From Pseudomonadota bacterium (GTDB lineage: Bacteria > Myxococcota_A > Polyangia > Haliangiales > Haliangiaceae): DNA of 61,553 nt. Where the stretch lies: positions 1 to 61,553 of the forward strand of contig JAKSDA010000060.1 of the NCBI GenBank assembly GCA_022360315.1, read 5' to 3'. The position numbers and the translations under genes are program-made. How positions within the stretch are numbered: the stretch's first letter is position 1; each line of letters begins with the position of its first letter. The notes beneath the pieces were generated by a model that made no database searches, was not told where the DNA came from, and saw only the letters and a program-made list of their open reading frames with translations. This document shows positions 34,301 through 44,100 of the stretch, piece by piece.

Positions 34301-35104
34301 GCCGTCGCCTGTAATCAGGCCAATATGTCCAGCTGGCGGCTCGAATGAGCTGGCCATCGGATGGCTGTAGCCGAGTTCGATCCACCGGCGCGTCTGTCCA
34401 CTTGCCACCGGTGCAAATGCCCGGTAGGGAGAGTCGCGATCACCGGCCCTGGCCACGGTGTAATACGGTGGCGAAAACGCGCGCAAAAGGGCCAGCTCGG
34501 CCGGGCCATCGGCAGGCCCGGCGCGATTCGCACTGGCCGTCGCATCGCCTGGCGGTCCATCGGCAACGCCGAAGAGCTGATAGGAGCAGCGATCGCAGCC
34601 CAGACGCAGAAGCTCGGCCGAGAGATCGAGCAGCGAGCCCGACACATCCCGGCCGGAAGCGCCCTTCACTGCGACCCGGCCGCCATCGCGACCATTCGGG
34701 CTCGCGCTCTCGATCGCGAAGAGCACGGTGCGCTCGGCGTAGACGTCTATCGACGAGATCGACAATGAAACTCGCGATGCAATTGACGACCTGGCTGGTG
34801 AACGAGTAGCCGAGCCAACCAAGAGGCGTGCCGGCGGTTCGATCGGCCGCGGAGGGATGATCTGCGGCCAGAAGCGAGCCCTGCTGAACTCGTCTGTCTG
34901 GACTCTGCGTTTGGTCGTGACTCCGACGCGGCGCAATTGTTGGGCCAGCCCGGTACCGATGGGCCGGTCTGGACAAACCCATATGGCCCCATTTTCGGCG
35001 CGGCGATAATACACCGGCCGGGCCCGCACGTCGGCGGGCAGCATGTTCGAGGTCAAGGCAGCGAGAAGCGCTTCCTCGCTGGAGAAGATCAGGGCAGAGG
35101 CCAT
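31388..35104 (-). CDS. Large unknown component of the FtsH/MoxR system
   Basis: This encodes 1238 residues with no signal peptide or membrane segment. Residues 1-470 are mixed alpha/beta with aromatic-rich strands (YTVARAGDRDSPYRAF, LDVADGPWHDMFDFVEVAM). Around 545-600 there is a low-complexity arginine/serine linker (RRGRRDRRRERSRS). From about 620 to the end the sequence is helical with TPR-like pairs (ARVHLAAGLAYLGDFEQAQPM, ARRMREEAALQLDISDRIHAF), so it is probably the scaffold or sensor of the complex. It starts 1 base after the stop of the 89-residue gene and overlaps moxR by ATGA, so it is co-translated with both. I know no enzyme motif in it. Confidence 0.78.
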   Translation of the reverse strand: MASALIFSSEEALLAALTSNMLPADVRARPVYYRRAENGAIWVCPDRPIGTGLAQQLRRVGVTTKRRVQTDEFSRARFWPQIIPPRPIEPPARLLVGSATRSPARSSIASRVSLSISSIDVYAERTVLFAIESASPNGRDGGRVAVKGASGRDVSGSLLDLSAELLRLGCDRCSYQLFGVADGPPGDATASANRAGPADGPAELALLRAFSPPYYTVARAGDRDSPYRAFAPVASGQTRRWIELGYSHPMASSFEPPAGHIGLITGDGRWLDVADGPWHDMFDFVEVAMPEEPANLVPIRPQRKLTVTLTLAAASRTELPSLWVLYSGYRRAGDNPIDPIGQMDTLVHTLPNDVINRLLFTVLDRPGQDQNSPIVVLRARHGRSGPPTIDVEGIAMVPFMGMANLYVPHDAIVEPPLRRDMLRELLAPDDVRLYWLSPLAPASGRDNETTATSQTGPDRTLQPSGRRFRVDSAPDRAFSPLSDWVEYLVHKNAEELSPWVRSVTFEFESFQSVGMEWDADPDALLSQRRGRRDRRRERSRSQPGPGEQPSSSPARERRDTPIPIELPADRLDGPGEPESHPYSPSAAELALAELERAFLDSDGPADHPSRTDMWLTMARLLGQLDRRRDASLCFVRALWELPVAAAASVAAEWWSFEATAMQSNVAPGELAWLALSDSPPPTTDYLRAIAVHWIAVWLAGAELGAIPDAAHSLPGRPVDRGPATHAVQQWFDANDAPLDVRTSWLLRCALAAQVGGDPLGLARTRDRILRSLRGGLSLERDVPTFLRFLRSDGGTGIGDSVAVAPLVDRLESLLPLFDSTLHERSPVEAPLRVTRAYVQLVMAYGLARLGQGERARRMREEAALQLDISDRIHAFLAAAYAARIDQALEGLPPETPLPPELAATLNELNATERYKVDRLRQLTTILEPQERLDSIDAFLNRREGENDMRGPEFTALRGMTDAAGLSRAIDELLDRAMDPVSSAEDRQRLCDGIMDFLPMLPDSQALPVLRAIVDGAAEGLPPLACIQIFEEALMIAGYFGWESLADELAQAIAGLVGDLPAEEVGKLAEEFGRCLRSLRRVGLRDRAARLIDVLRVMLTGDDLNTVTARVHLAAGLAYLGDFEQAQPMLRSAQSALQDMEYSLEGVPDLVHALATGWSLCPQEHAFAGLEHLASELGRVKDKFSTNSHFSLSTIAFMEALVLGYARSDLALGELGRRWLDEDEYLVRRRIHRDIGVSS

Positions 35105-35105
35105 G

Positions 35106-35375
35106 TCATCGTTCGCGGAGCACAGGCTCTCGTTCCCCGCCCTGTTCGCTTTCGGGCAGCTCGGAGGCCTGGCTGCCCTCGCTTTCGCGTTCTACCACGA
35201 TCGTGCCCAGTTCTGCCGCCGACAGTGCACCGCCTTCGATGAGGCGATCGACCAGCTGGCGGTGTTCCTCTTCGTGTTCCATGGGCAATGCATCGGAATC
35301 GCTCTCATAGGCGATCATCACATTCTTTTTGCCGGTCTCGGGGTCGACGACCAGACGGATAGTCAACTCAGCCAT
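35106..35375 (-). CDS. Small acidic component of the FtsH/MoxR system
   Basis: This encodes 89 residues. The N-terminal 30 residues form beta strands (AELTIRLVVDPETGKKNVMI) and the rest is an acidic helix (MEHEEEHRQLVDRLIEGG) with a charged tail. Its start overlaps the FtsH stop by 8 bases (ATGGCTGA) and the next gene begins one base after its stop, so it is made in step with both. It may be a small adaptor. I do not recognise the family beyond its conserved-looking place in the operon. Confidence 0.75.
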   Translation of the reverse strand: MAELTIRLVVDPETGKKNVMIAYESDSDALPMEHEEEHRQLVDRLIEGGALSAAELGTIVVERESEGSQASELPESEQGGEREPVLRER

Positions 35376-37497
35376 GGACTTTGTCCTTAATTTTGCCTAG
35401 GGAGTCGCTTTGCTCGCGCAACAAATGTGACAATGCCTCGCGGTCGAGGGCTTTGCGTTGGACGAGTAGATCGCGCAGGGCGACGACTACCGGGCGATTT
35501 TCGGACAAGATCGCCCGCGCTCGTGCCTGCTGCTCGTCCAGAATCCGGCGCACGTTGCGTTCGATGGCCTCGCGCGTGGATTCGGAGATCATCGGGTCGA
35601 CATCACCGGCGCGGTCGCTCCTGTATCGGAACGCACCCACCTCATCGCCACCCATTCCGTACTGCTCGATCAGGGCCCGGGCGATACCCGTGGCGCGGTC
35701 GAGATCGTCAGACGAGCCGATCGACAGATCGTCGAGCAGCAATTCTTCGGCCTCGCGTCCACCAAACAAGACGCAGATCGAGTCGAGCAGCTGGGCACGG
35801 GTGACCACGTAGCGATGGGCGGGGTCGGCATAGCGCACAAAGCCCAGGGTCCCGCCGATATCGCCGCGGATCGAGATGCGATCGATGGGCGGCGCGTGCT
35901 CGCAGCCCAGGGCGCACACTGCGTGACCGGCCTCGTGGGTGGCTACCACTCTCTCTTCCTCCGCAGTCAGCTCGGGTCGATCGAGGTAGCGGGTGAGCAC
36001 ATCTTCGATGTCGGCGATCTCGGTGGGACCGGTTTTGCTCTCGCGCCACTTGCGCCGCGCCGCGGCCCGGCACAAGGCCTGGATATGATCGCCGGTGTAG
36101 CGCGTGCCCGTCCCCTCCACCGGATCTGCCGTGCGGCGCACCGCATAGTCCAGCGCGCGCTCGGACATGCCGAGGCCCAGCTTGCGGTCGTAGATCTCGA
36201 AGATGGCCCGCCGGTCATTGGCGTCGGGATAGGGGATGTCGAGGTGAAACTCGAATCGACCGGGCCGGAGCAGGGCTGGATCGAGCGACTCGACAAAATT
36301 GGTCGTGCCGACCACGAATACCAGCTCGTCCTTGCGAAAGCCGTCCATCTCGGTGAGCAGCTGATTGACCATCGAGTGCTCCACCCCCGAACCGGTATAG
36401 GTTCCACGTGCCGACGCAAACGAATCGAGCTCGTCGAACACGATCACTGCCGGCGCACTTTCCCGCGCGCGCACAAAAATGTTGCGAATGCGTTCCTCCG
36501 ACTCGCCGACCCAGCGACTCTTGAGTTCGGGGCCACTCACCACGGTGACCGCAGCGCCCAGCGCCGTGGCCATGGCCTTGGCAAAGAGCGTTTTGCCGGT
36601 TCCCGGCGGCCCCCAGAAGATCATGCCACGCGGGATCAGAGCTTCGATGCGAGCGACCTCGCCATCGTCGTCGAGGGTTTCTTTGGTCGTCAAGATGTCG
36701 AGGATCTCGGCCTGCAGGCGCTCCTTGACCTTGTCGTAGCCGCCGATGTCTCGGTGCAGATCGAGGTCGGGCAGGCTGAGATCGCCGCTCAGAGTGGCCG
36801 TGCGCAGCTGGGCCAGGGCCGGCTCGGCATCGATCGGGTAATCCTCGCCGGTCACACTCGAGAGCAGCCGGCGCAGCCTCACTGCATTGAGCCCCGAGAT
36901 GTATTTGTAGAGCCGATACGGATTGAGCCCACGGCCGAACTTTCGGCTCTCGCGCTGGAGAACCAGGTGGGCCAGTCGATCCCGTCCGACGCCCAGGATG
37001 CTCTCGCGATGGGGAAACAGATTCTCGATCACCCGCGGCACCATGAACGTGGGATCTTTGAACCCCAGCCACAAGATCTGCGGGTTTTCGTAAAGCAGCG
37101 AGATGACCTCGCGCGCCTCGCCGGTCAGCCCACCACTCGAGGTGGTCAAGAGGTCCAGATGGGGCAAGACCACGATACGCTGCTCGACCGCTCCGCGCAC
37201 CGCGTCTCGCAACTGGGCGATCATGGTGCCGATCAGTCCCACCGGGGTCGACATCGGCGGCGCGTTGGGATCGGGCCGGCCGTCGAGATATACGCAGCGC
37301 AGCGAATCGCGCCGCAAGCGGTCGCGCAGGCACCGGTAAAAATACGGAGAGAGCTCCTTGTCGCATTCGACCAGAACTGGCAGGGTACGGCGCAGCGCCT
37401 CGCGCGTGCGCGATAGTTCACCGGGATACGCCGCCTCGACTGCCTCGAACGGAGTCAGCTCGCGAGGCAGCCGCTCTTCCGCAATCACGATGCTCAT
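35368..37497 (-). CDS. Soluble FtsH-like AAA+ zinc metalloprotease
   Basis: This encodes 709 residues. An N-terminal region (1-215) looks like a degenerate P-loop ATPase: it keeps a Walker B-like VVLPHLDLL at 109-117 but has no Walker A. The AAA domain has Walker A GPPGTGKT at 296-303, Walker B VIVFDELDSF at 351-360 and an arginine-finger region RPGRFEFHLD at 411-420. The M41 protease domain has HEAGHAVCAL at 521-530 and the third zinc ligand in SSDDLDRAT near 596-603. Housekeeping FtsH has two N-terminal membrane helices; none is present, so this form should be cytosolic. It overlaps both neighbours (ATGA upstream, ATGGCTGA downstream). Confidence 0.9.
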   Translation of the reverse strand: MSIVIAEERLPRELTPFEAVEAAYPGELSRTREALRRTLPVLVECDKELSPYFYRCLRDRLRRDSLRCVYLDGRPDPNAPPMSTPVGLIGTMIAQLRDAVRGAVEQRIVVLPHLDLLTTSSGGLTGEAREVISLLYENPQILWLGFKDPTFMVPRVIENLFPHRESILGVGRDRLAHLVLQRESRKFGRGLNPYRLYKYISGLNAVRLRRLLSSVTGEDYPIDAEPALAQLRTATLSGDLSLPDLDLHRDIGGYDKVKERLQAEILDILTTKETLDDDGEVARIEALIPRGMIFWGPPGTGKTLFAKAMATALGAAVTVVSGPELKSRWVGESEERIRNIFVRARESAPAVIVFDELDSFASARGTYTGSGVEHSMVNQLLTEMDGFRKDELVFVVGTTNFVESLDPALLRPGRFEFHLDIPYPDANDRRAIFEIYDRKLGLGMSERALDYAVRRTADPVEGTGTRYTGDHIQALCRAAARRKWRESKTGPTEIADIEDVLTRYLDRPELTAEEERVVATHEAGHAVCALGCEHAPPIDRISIRGDIGGTLGFVRYADPAHRYVVTRAQLLDSICVLFGGREAEELLLDDLSIGSSDDLDRATGIARALIEQYGMGGDEVGAFRYRSDRAGDVDPMISESTREAIERNVRRILDEQQARARAILSENRPVVVALRDLLVQRKALDREALSHLLREQSDSLGKIKDKVHG

Positions 37498-38066
37498 ACC
37501 CGTACCTTGATCGTGAGCGAGCCGGTTTCCGGGTCCTCGCGGATCTCGCGGATCTCGCCGAGCTGACCGGCACGAACCTTGAGTGCTTCGGCCGTGACGC
37601 GGTTGCCGATCCGATCGAGTTCGGTGCGGAGATCGCGCAACTTGCGTTCGAGCGTTTCGGTAACCTCGGCGCTCAGTCGCTCTTCCTCGTCGCTGGCTTT
37701 TCGCCTGACCGCGCGCGCAACCTGTCTTTTTAGTACCGCACGGGTCTGCTTTTCGGTTTCTTCGTAGGCCCGCTGCGACCGCTTGACCTCGATATCGACC
37801 TCCTTTTCCCGGGCCAGACGCACCGAGACCTGGCCTGCATCCTGTCCCGCCACGCCGATACGGATCTCGACACCGTCATCCTCGACTCTCACCATATCGT
37901 TACCGTCGAGCTGGAATCCCCGCCCCAAAAGCTCCGTGGCCAGAAGCTCGCGCATGGCTTCGGCCGCCAGTACATCGAGAAGCTCGATATGGGTGCGGAC
38001 ACCGTCGGATACGCGTACATGCCGGCGGACCGATTCAGACACTGTGATTTGATAGGCGCGGCTCAT
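37494..38066 (-). CDS. First gene of the FtsH/MoxR operon, alpha/beta plus coiled-coil protein
   Basis: This encodes 190 residues with GGAGTCACG before the ATG. Residues 1-90 alternate strands and helices (YQITVSESVRRHVRVSDGV, GVEIRIGVAGQDAGQVSVRL); 90-165 is a highly charged coiled coil (EKEVDIEVKRSQRAYEETEK); the end returns to strands (SLTIKVRV). No membrane segment. It overlaps the FtsH start by ATGA, so it opens the operon. The function is unknown; a substrate-recognition or oligomerisation subunit for the AAA protease is possible. Confidence 0.78.
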   Translation of the reverse strand: MSRAYQITVSESVRRHVRVSDGVRTHIELLDVLAAEAMRELLATELLGRGFQLDGNDMVRVEDDGVEIRIGVAGQDAGQVSVRLAREKEVDIEVKRSQRAYEETEKQTRAVLKRQVARAVRRKASDEEERLSAEVTETLERKLRDLRTELDRIGNRVTAEALKVRAGQLGEIREIREDPETGSLTIKVRV

Positions 38067-39143
38067 CGTGACTCCGATCTCGATAACAATTCAGGCTCCG
38101 ACATCTTCTCGCGTCCGGTGAGGCGAGAAAAGGCCGAGCGGGCCCCGTGTCATCCCCTGATCGAATAGCCGGACCCCCGGCCGGCCCAGTCCGCATGAAC
38201 TCCGCGTCGCGTTCTTTGCCGGCACCTTCGGCCGTCGGGTCGCACAAACTCGCTCACCGGTCCAATGCAACCCCAGTTTGCAGATAAAATGAAATAATTT
38301 CAAATAATTAAAGAACAACTACAAAGTGGTCGAACGTGGTCGAGAGTCGCTCGACGGGACCATTGGTCGACCTGCCGGGCGGCGATGGGCCTGTGTCGGG
38401 GACGATACAGATAAGAGGGCTCATTTCAAGAAATCGGACCTTCTCGATAGACAATGGCGATCGGCCTTGGTGGGACGACCATGGCTGGAGACTCGCCTCC
38501 GCTGTCGGGGGAACCTGTCCCCAAGCAGAGACGGGAAAGCAATGGCAGATTCACGCGTTTTCAGGTAGTTGCTGTCGGTCCGAAAACTGGCAAGCAGTTT
38601 GCTCTAGCTATCGAGCGTGACGGCGAACGGCCAACTAGCCGAATAACCACCGCTGGACGCGCCAACACGTTGTTTTCGAATGCACTCACCGCGAATCCAT
38701 ATAATCGACATCTGTAACTCGATTCGCTCTCGGTGGTCCAGACATCCATCTCACAGTATTGCGCCGAAACGGTGCAGCACCTGTTCGGCGAGTGCATCCA
38801 CACCGATCGATCTCGGGCGCCCGGCGGCTCCGCTTTGCATTTCACACCGGGGCACCCGCGCGATTCGGCATCTGCACAGGTCGCTTCACTCGATGTCCGG
38901 CTGGCCGCAATGCCGCTCGCACGGCCGCTTCGTCGAGCCTTCCCGGAGACCCGGCGGCCCGCTCGCCATCAGGGGTTATTACAACCCGCGAACGTTTTAA
39001 CTGATAACTGGCTGACTACTACTCTCCTTGTCCAAAAATCAGCCGACCGCGGTAGTGGAAAAACTCCCGGCGGCCATTGCCGCGGTCGGTTGTACTTTGT
39101 CCCAGCACCAGTGAAGAGATAAGATTCGTCAGTACCTGCCGTT
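38067..39143. other. Spacer with AT-rich promoter candidate and repeat debris
   Basis: No convincing gene was found. On the minus strand an AT-rich island at 38280-38318 (TTTAATTATTTGAAATTATT) stands out about 215 bases upstream of the six-gene operon and is the best promoter candidate for it. At about 38820-38851 a degenerate palindrome shares TCCGCTTTGCA and CACCGGG with the repeat inside the vWA-like gene. Confidence 0.4.
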
Positions 39144-40538
39144 TTACTGCCCTATACAGCGACCATCGATCACCGTGGTGGGATCGCGCACGTCGCTGTT
39201 GGGATAATATACGGATACGGCGAGCATTTCGGGTGTGCCCTGGCACCGGCTGTCCTCTTCGATGCGAAAGCACGGCAGCGCGGATGAGCTCTGCGGGTCG
39301 TCGTTGTTGTCGCAAACGGGTATGAGGCTGCGCTGTTCATCGGTTGTATTTGGCAGCCGAATTTCCTCGACCACGCATACCGGCTGGACACCCGGTGTCG
39401 CCGGCTCGATATCGAAGAGGGGATTGCGGATGCATCGCGCGTTGAGTCCGTTCTTGATGAACTCGCCGATGGCCGCCACGGCCGGCGATAGATCCTCGTT
39501 GCAGATCCGCTCGGTGCGGTGAAGTGGAAATGCTTCGAGAAACGCCTGCAGGCGAATTGGCGGAGCGGCTCCGACCTCGTCATCGGGACCGAGGCTGCAG
39601 GTGGGTGCGAGGACCGGTTTGTCCTGGCCCTGCGAGCTGGATTCGAGAACGACCTCGACCGGCTCGGTTTCGGCGATGAGTCCCGCGACCAGGATCTGAC
39701 TCTTGGGAACTGTCTTGAGACTGCTCAGGAACTGAACAAACTCGGCCACATCGTACAGATACGGCGAATCGCTGCGGGCAACGCAGCCAGCCCTCGGGCC
39801 AGGTTGACCCGGGTCGCTGGCCCCGGCGCATGTGACTCCGTGCGCAAAACAGCGAAATGATCCGGCCGGGCCTATGCTGGCATCGTCTTCATCGAAAAGA
39901 GAAATGTCCGACGCCGAGCAGTCGTCCTCGTCGCCCAAGAAGATCACGGCGAGAAGGGCGTCGTCGCGCAAGAATCCGTCGTTCCAGGACAGCGTTCCGT
40001 CGAGCGCGAGCCGCATGGCCTGGAGCGGTTGCTCGAAGCCACATCCGTTCGTGCCGAGCTTGGCTATGCACGCAAAGGTGTCGGCCAGGCTGCCCGAGTA
40101 GTTGCGCTCTCGGCTTCCGTCGGAGAGTTCGACGTCGGAGATGAAATGGCCATCAGGCGGCGTACACCCCGGGATACGCGGCCCGCTCTGAAGCAGGCCG
40201 CGTTTGCCGATGGCCGTGCATCCCTGGCCGTGCGGTCCGGCCCCGAGGTCGGTCGAAATTACGCCCAGGTGAATGTTGGGCAGACCGTCTTCCAGACTCT
40301 CGAGCGCTGCGATCATCTGGTGAAAATGATTGGTCAGCTCGCTCTGCTCCTTTTCCATCGACAGCGAGTCGTCGATCACGAACAGAATATCGACATTGCG
40401 GTTGAGCTCGACCGGAAAGCGGACCTGTTCCTCTTTCTCGGGTTCGGCCTTGGGAGCGGCAAGCTCGCGATCGATACACGCGGCAAGGGCGAGGGCAAGG
40501 GCAACAACCGGTGGTCCCCAGCGGATGGTGGCGTTCAT
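39144..40538 (-). CDS. Lipoprotein with a von Willebrand A domain
   Basis: This encodes 464 residues. The signal peptide ends in the lipobox LAAC at about 21. The vWA fold starts at VDILFVIDDSLSM at 49-61, where DDSLS provides a DxSxS metal site, and continues with LGVISTDLG and LLAVIFLGDEDDCSASD. Twelve or so cysteines in the mature protein suggest disulfides, consistent with export. Such proteins are common in myxobacterial envelopes and probably bind other proteins through the metal site. It is transcribed away from the FtsH/MoxR operon and I see no direct link. Confidence 0.87.
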   Translation of the reverse strand: MNATIRWGPPVVALALALAACIDRELAAPKAEPEKEEQVRFPVELNRNVDILFVIDDSLSMEKEQSELTNHFHQMIAALESLEDGLPNIHLGVISTDLGAGPHGQGCTAIGKRGLLQSGPRIPGCTPPDGHFISDVELSDGSRERNYSGSLADTFACIAKLGTNGCGFEQPLQAMRLALDGTLSWNDGFLRDDALLAVIFLGDEDDCSASDISLFDEDDASIGPAGSFRCFAHGVTCAGASDPGQPGPRAGCVARSDSPYLYDVAEFVQFLSSLKTVPKSQILVAGLIAETEPVEVVLESSSQGQDKPVLAPTCSLGPDDEVGAAPPIRLQAFLEAFPLHRTERICNEDLSPAVAAIGEFIKNGLNARCIRNPLFDIEPATPGVQPVCVVEEIRLPNTTDEQRSLIPVCDNNDDPQSSSALPCFRIEEDSRCQGTPEMLAVSVYYPNSDVRDPTTVIDGRCIGQ

Positions 40539-40768
40539 GCAACGTTCCCCGGCAACAAGTCAGCTAACTGGTCTGATAGTGTACCCGTAGTATACCGGTT
40601 ACACGGAGTTCGCCCACTTTATCCTGTCGGCGAGGACTATCCGATGCGTCGGACGCGCATCAGGGGGTCGATACGATCGCCGCGAACCGATGTCGACGAT
40701 ACTCGCTGTGTTCGCCATCACGGCCGGGTCATCGTGCCAACTTACCCGCGGTCACGCTGGAAAAAACC

Positions 40769-40865
40769 CTGTGCGACCATGCGCGGCCCGACCGCTTGGT
40801 GCCGGGGCTGTCGTTTTGGGGCAAAGCCCTCGCGCGGCCGGAGTCCCGGCCGACTCGGCTGTTGG
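40769..40865 (+). repeat. GC-rich interspersed repeat, copy 2
   Basis: This matches the reverse complement of 11281-11375 through GCGCGGCCCGACCGCTTGG, GGGGCAAAGCCC, GGCCGGAGTCCCGGCCGA and GTTGGCCTCGCAAC. The copy is in a non-coding region, like the others. Confidence 0.6.
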
Positions 40866-40931
40866 CCTCGCAACAGACACACCTCGTTTGATCCAAACCA
40901 ATGTGTTTCTGTTTTATGCGTTTTCCGTTTA

Positions 40932-40985
40932 GAGCCGATCCAAAACCTCGGACCGAGCGGGACGGCGGGGACGTCCGACCGAGTG
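40932..40985 (+). repeat. Left-end fragment of the IS5-related MITE
   Basis: The first 27 bases match the complete MITE end (GAGCCGATCC then AAAACCTCGGACCGAG); likeness fades after about 40960 and no right terminal repeat is found. It follows TTA as the other copies do. Confidence 0.55.
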
Positions 40986-41125
40986 AACGGATCCTGCAAT
41001 TGAGCGAATCTCGCAGTTGAACGAATTTTGCAAAGGACACGACTAATCACTTGAATCCGACCATCCAGAATCATATACAGCAAAGCAACGCCTGTATTAC
41101 ATCCTACAAAACAAGGGAATATTTA

Positions 41126-44100
41126 ATGTCAAAACGTGTGCGTATCCAACGGGTGGACGCAGCGATAGCCTGGCTTCCGAGTACCTACGGGACGGCGGGC
41201 CGAGTCGCCGCGGTCACAGTGGCATTGGCCTTGTTGGGCCTCGCCTGCTCTGGAAGCGGTGAGAGTACGGCGCAACTTGCTTCGGTAAAAGAGATACCGT
41301 TGCCAGACGGCCGCACCGGCTGGTTGATCAGCGGGGACGGCTCGCCGCTCGGCCGCGACGTGAACAGTGTCGCGGATCTCGATGGCAAGTCGCCTGTGCT
41401 GGTTGTATCGAAGAGCGGCGAGTTGCTGCAGCTCAACGGCGGAGACGCCGATGTTCTGCTCCGCACGGAAGCTGCTGGAATGTCGGCGCAACAGCGCCTG
41501 CAAGCGATCGAAGATCTGGCTCGCAGCCACGCCCGGCGCAGGGCGACCACAGCGGTCGTCGACCCGGCAGTGACTCCGATCGCACAGTCGCCGTCGGCTG
41601 AGCGCAGTGCGCTCGCCGGCGATGTGGGCCTCTCTCAGGTCTTGACCGGGACCCCCGGAAACGACACGCTGATCGGCACCGAGGAGGACGATACCCTCGA
41701 GGGATTGGCCGGCAACGACACCCTTCTCGGTGCTGCTGGGGCCGACCTTCTCGACGGTGGCGACGGGGTCGACCTGGCCTCGTACGCGGGTGGAACAGGC
41801 GGCGTGAGCGTGAGCCTGGCGGCTGGCACGGGCACGGGCAATCACGCCGAGGGTGACACTCTGGTCAGCATCGAAAATGTGCGCGGGTCGGATTTTGACG
41901 ACACCATCACCGGCGATGCCGGACGAAATACCCTGTTTGGAGCCGGGGCCAACGACTCGCTATCGGGTGGTGGTGGCCGGGACGTACTCGACGGCGGCGA
42001 CGGCGCAGATGTCCTGGACGGCGGCGATGATGCTGACACCGCGTCGTACGCCAGTGCGCCCGCTGGTGTAGTGGTCGACCTGGTGAGCGGCGGCAGCGCT
42101 GGCGAGGCAGCTGGCGATACCTACCTCAGTATCGAGATCGTCCGCGGCTCGAATTTCGACGACTCGCTGACCGGCGATGCGGCGCGAAATACCCTGCTCG
42201 GCGCTGTGGGCGACGATTCGCTCCATGGCGGCGGCGACCGAGATGTTCTCGACGGAGGAGACGGTGCCGACTTGCTCGACGGCGGAGACGGCGTCGACAC
42301 GGCGTCCTACGGCAGTTCGCCGACAGCGGTGGTGGCCGACCTGGTCAATGGTGGCAGCGGTGGACACGCGTTGGGCGACAGCTATGTGAGTATAGAAATC
42401 GTCCGCGGCACCAACCTGGACGACACACTGCGCGGCGATGGAAACAACAATCAGCTATTGGGCGGTGGCGGAGTCGATACCCTGGCCGGACGCGGTGGCG
42501 ACGATGTTCTGGTCGGCGGCGCCGGCGGCGATGCCCTCGACGGCGGCGACGGCTTTGACTTTGTCGTCTACAGCAACTCCTCGGCCAGTCTGACCGTGGA
42601 TCTTGCTGCCTCATCGATCAGCGGCGGCGAGGCCGACGGCGACAGCCTGGTCGGCATCGAGAACGTGCGCGGCACCGACTTCGACGACAGTTTCACCGGC
42701 GACAGCAATCACAACATGTTTATCGGAGCCAGTGGCAATGACTCCATGATCTGTGGCGACGGCGACGATTCCATGCTCGGCGGCGCTGGCGCCGATGTTC
42801 TCGACGGCGGCAATGGCATTGACGCCATTTCGTACAACGGATCGCCCAGCGGCGTGACGGTCGATCTGGCCGCCGAGACGGTTTCTGGCGGCCATGCTGA
42901 CGGCGACACCATCTCCAGCATCGAGCAGGTCACCGGGTCGGATTTCGACGACGTTCTCATCGGCAACAGCGTGGACAACATTCTCAACGGCGGACCTGCT
43001 GGCAACGACATCCTCGACGGCGCAGACGGCAACGACACCGCATCGTTCAGCCAGAGTACACAGGACTGGACGATCGATCTGGTCACCGGCATGGCGGTTG
43101 CGGCCAACGGCGAAACCGACACCATGATCAGCATCGAGCATGCCATCGGTGCGCAGGGCAACGACACCATCATCGGTACCGACAGCAACAACACCTTGTC
43201 CGGCCGCGAGGGCAACGACTTCATCGACGGTGCCGGCGGCACCGACGAGCTCAACTACACCGGTCGCCAGGAGGATTTCACCATCGACCTGGCCAGTGGC
43301 ACGGCGAGTGCGCCAGCGATCGGTGAAGCCGACACGCTGGTCAGCATGGAGGACGCAGTGGGCGGTGACGGCGATGACACATTCATCGGGACAGCCGGCC
43401 AGAACGTCTTCTACGGTGGTCCTGGCGCCGATGCGATGGACGGTGGAGACGGCGAGGACTGGTCGAGCTACCAGCTGGCCGAAATCGGCGTCACGGCCGA
43501 CCTGGTCAATGGCGGCAGCAGTGGCGAGGCAGCCGGCGACACGTTTACCTCGATCGAGAACCTGCGCGGCTCGGATCTTGCCGATATCCTGCGCGGTGAT
43601 GCCGGATCCAACACGTTCTTTTCCGCCCTGGGCGACGATGTTTGCGAGGGTCGGCAAGGTGACGACTTCTTGCTCGGCGGTGGCGGTGCCGATGTACTCG
43701 ACGGCGGCGACGGGGTCGATTACGCCATCTACAGCAATTCTCCCACCGGCATTGTGGTCGATCTATCATCCTCGGGTCCGGGCATTGGCGGCGACGCAGA
43801 GGGCGACACCTTTATCGGCATCGAGAACGTGCGCGGCTCTGAGTTTGCCGACGCGTGCATTGGCAACGGCAGCGCCAATATCTTTATCTCGGCGGCCGGC
43901 GACGACACCCTCAACGGCGGCGGCGGCAACGATGTCTTTTTGGGTGGCCCGGGCGACGATACCTTCATCTTTTTGCCCGCTCCGGGCAGAGATCGCATAG
44001 CTGGCTTTGCGGCCGGTCCGGGCAGTGAGGACGTGCTCGACGTGCGCGGACTCGGCTACCGCAATCTCGCCCAAATTCTGGCCGATTCCGAGCAATCTGG

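Larger units (their letters stand above)
40539..41125. other. Spacer with two dispersed repeats
   Basis: There is no gene. It holds copy 2 of the GC-rich repeat (about 40769-40865) and, after TTA at 40929-40931, a left-end fragment of the IS5-related MITE (GAGCCGATCCAAAACCTCGG from 40932). The 75 bases before the RTX gene are AT-rich and probably carry its promoter. Confidence 0.55.

Noticed and set aside
35815..37416. Plus-strand open frame of 533 codons opposite the FtsH-like gene
   Set aside because: The minus strand encodes intact Walker and HEAGH motifs; the plus frame has none and no ribosome binding site.
42611..43657. Minus-strand open frame of 348 codons opposite the RTX gene
   Set aside because: It is the complement of glycine/aspartate repeats, which leaves long open frames on the other strand.
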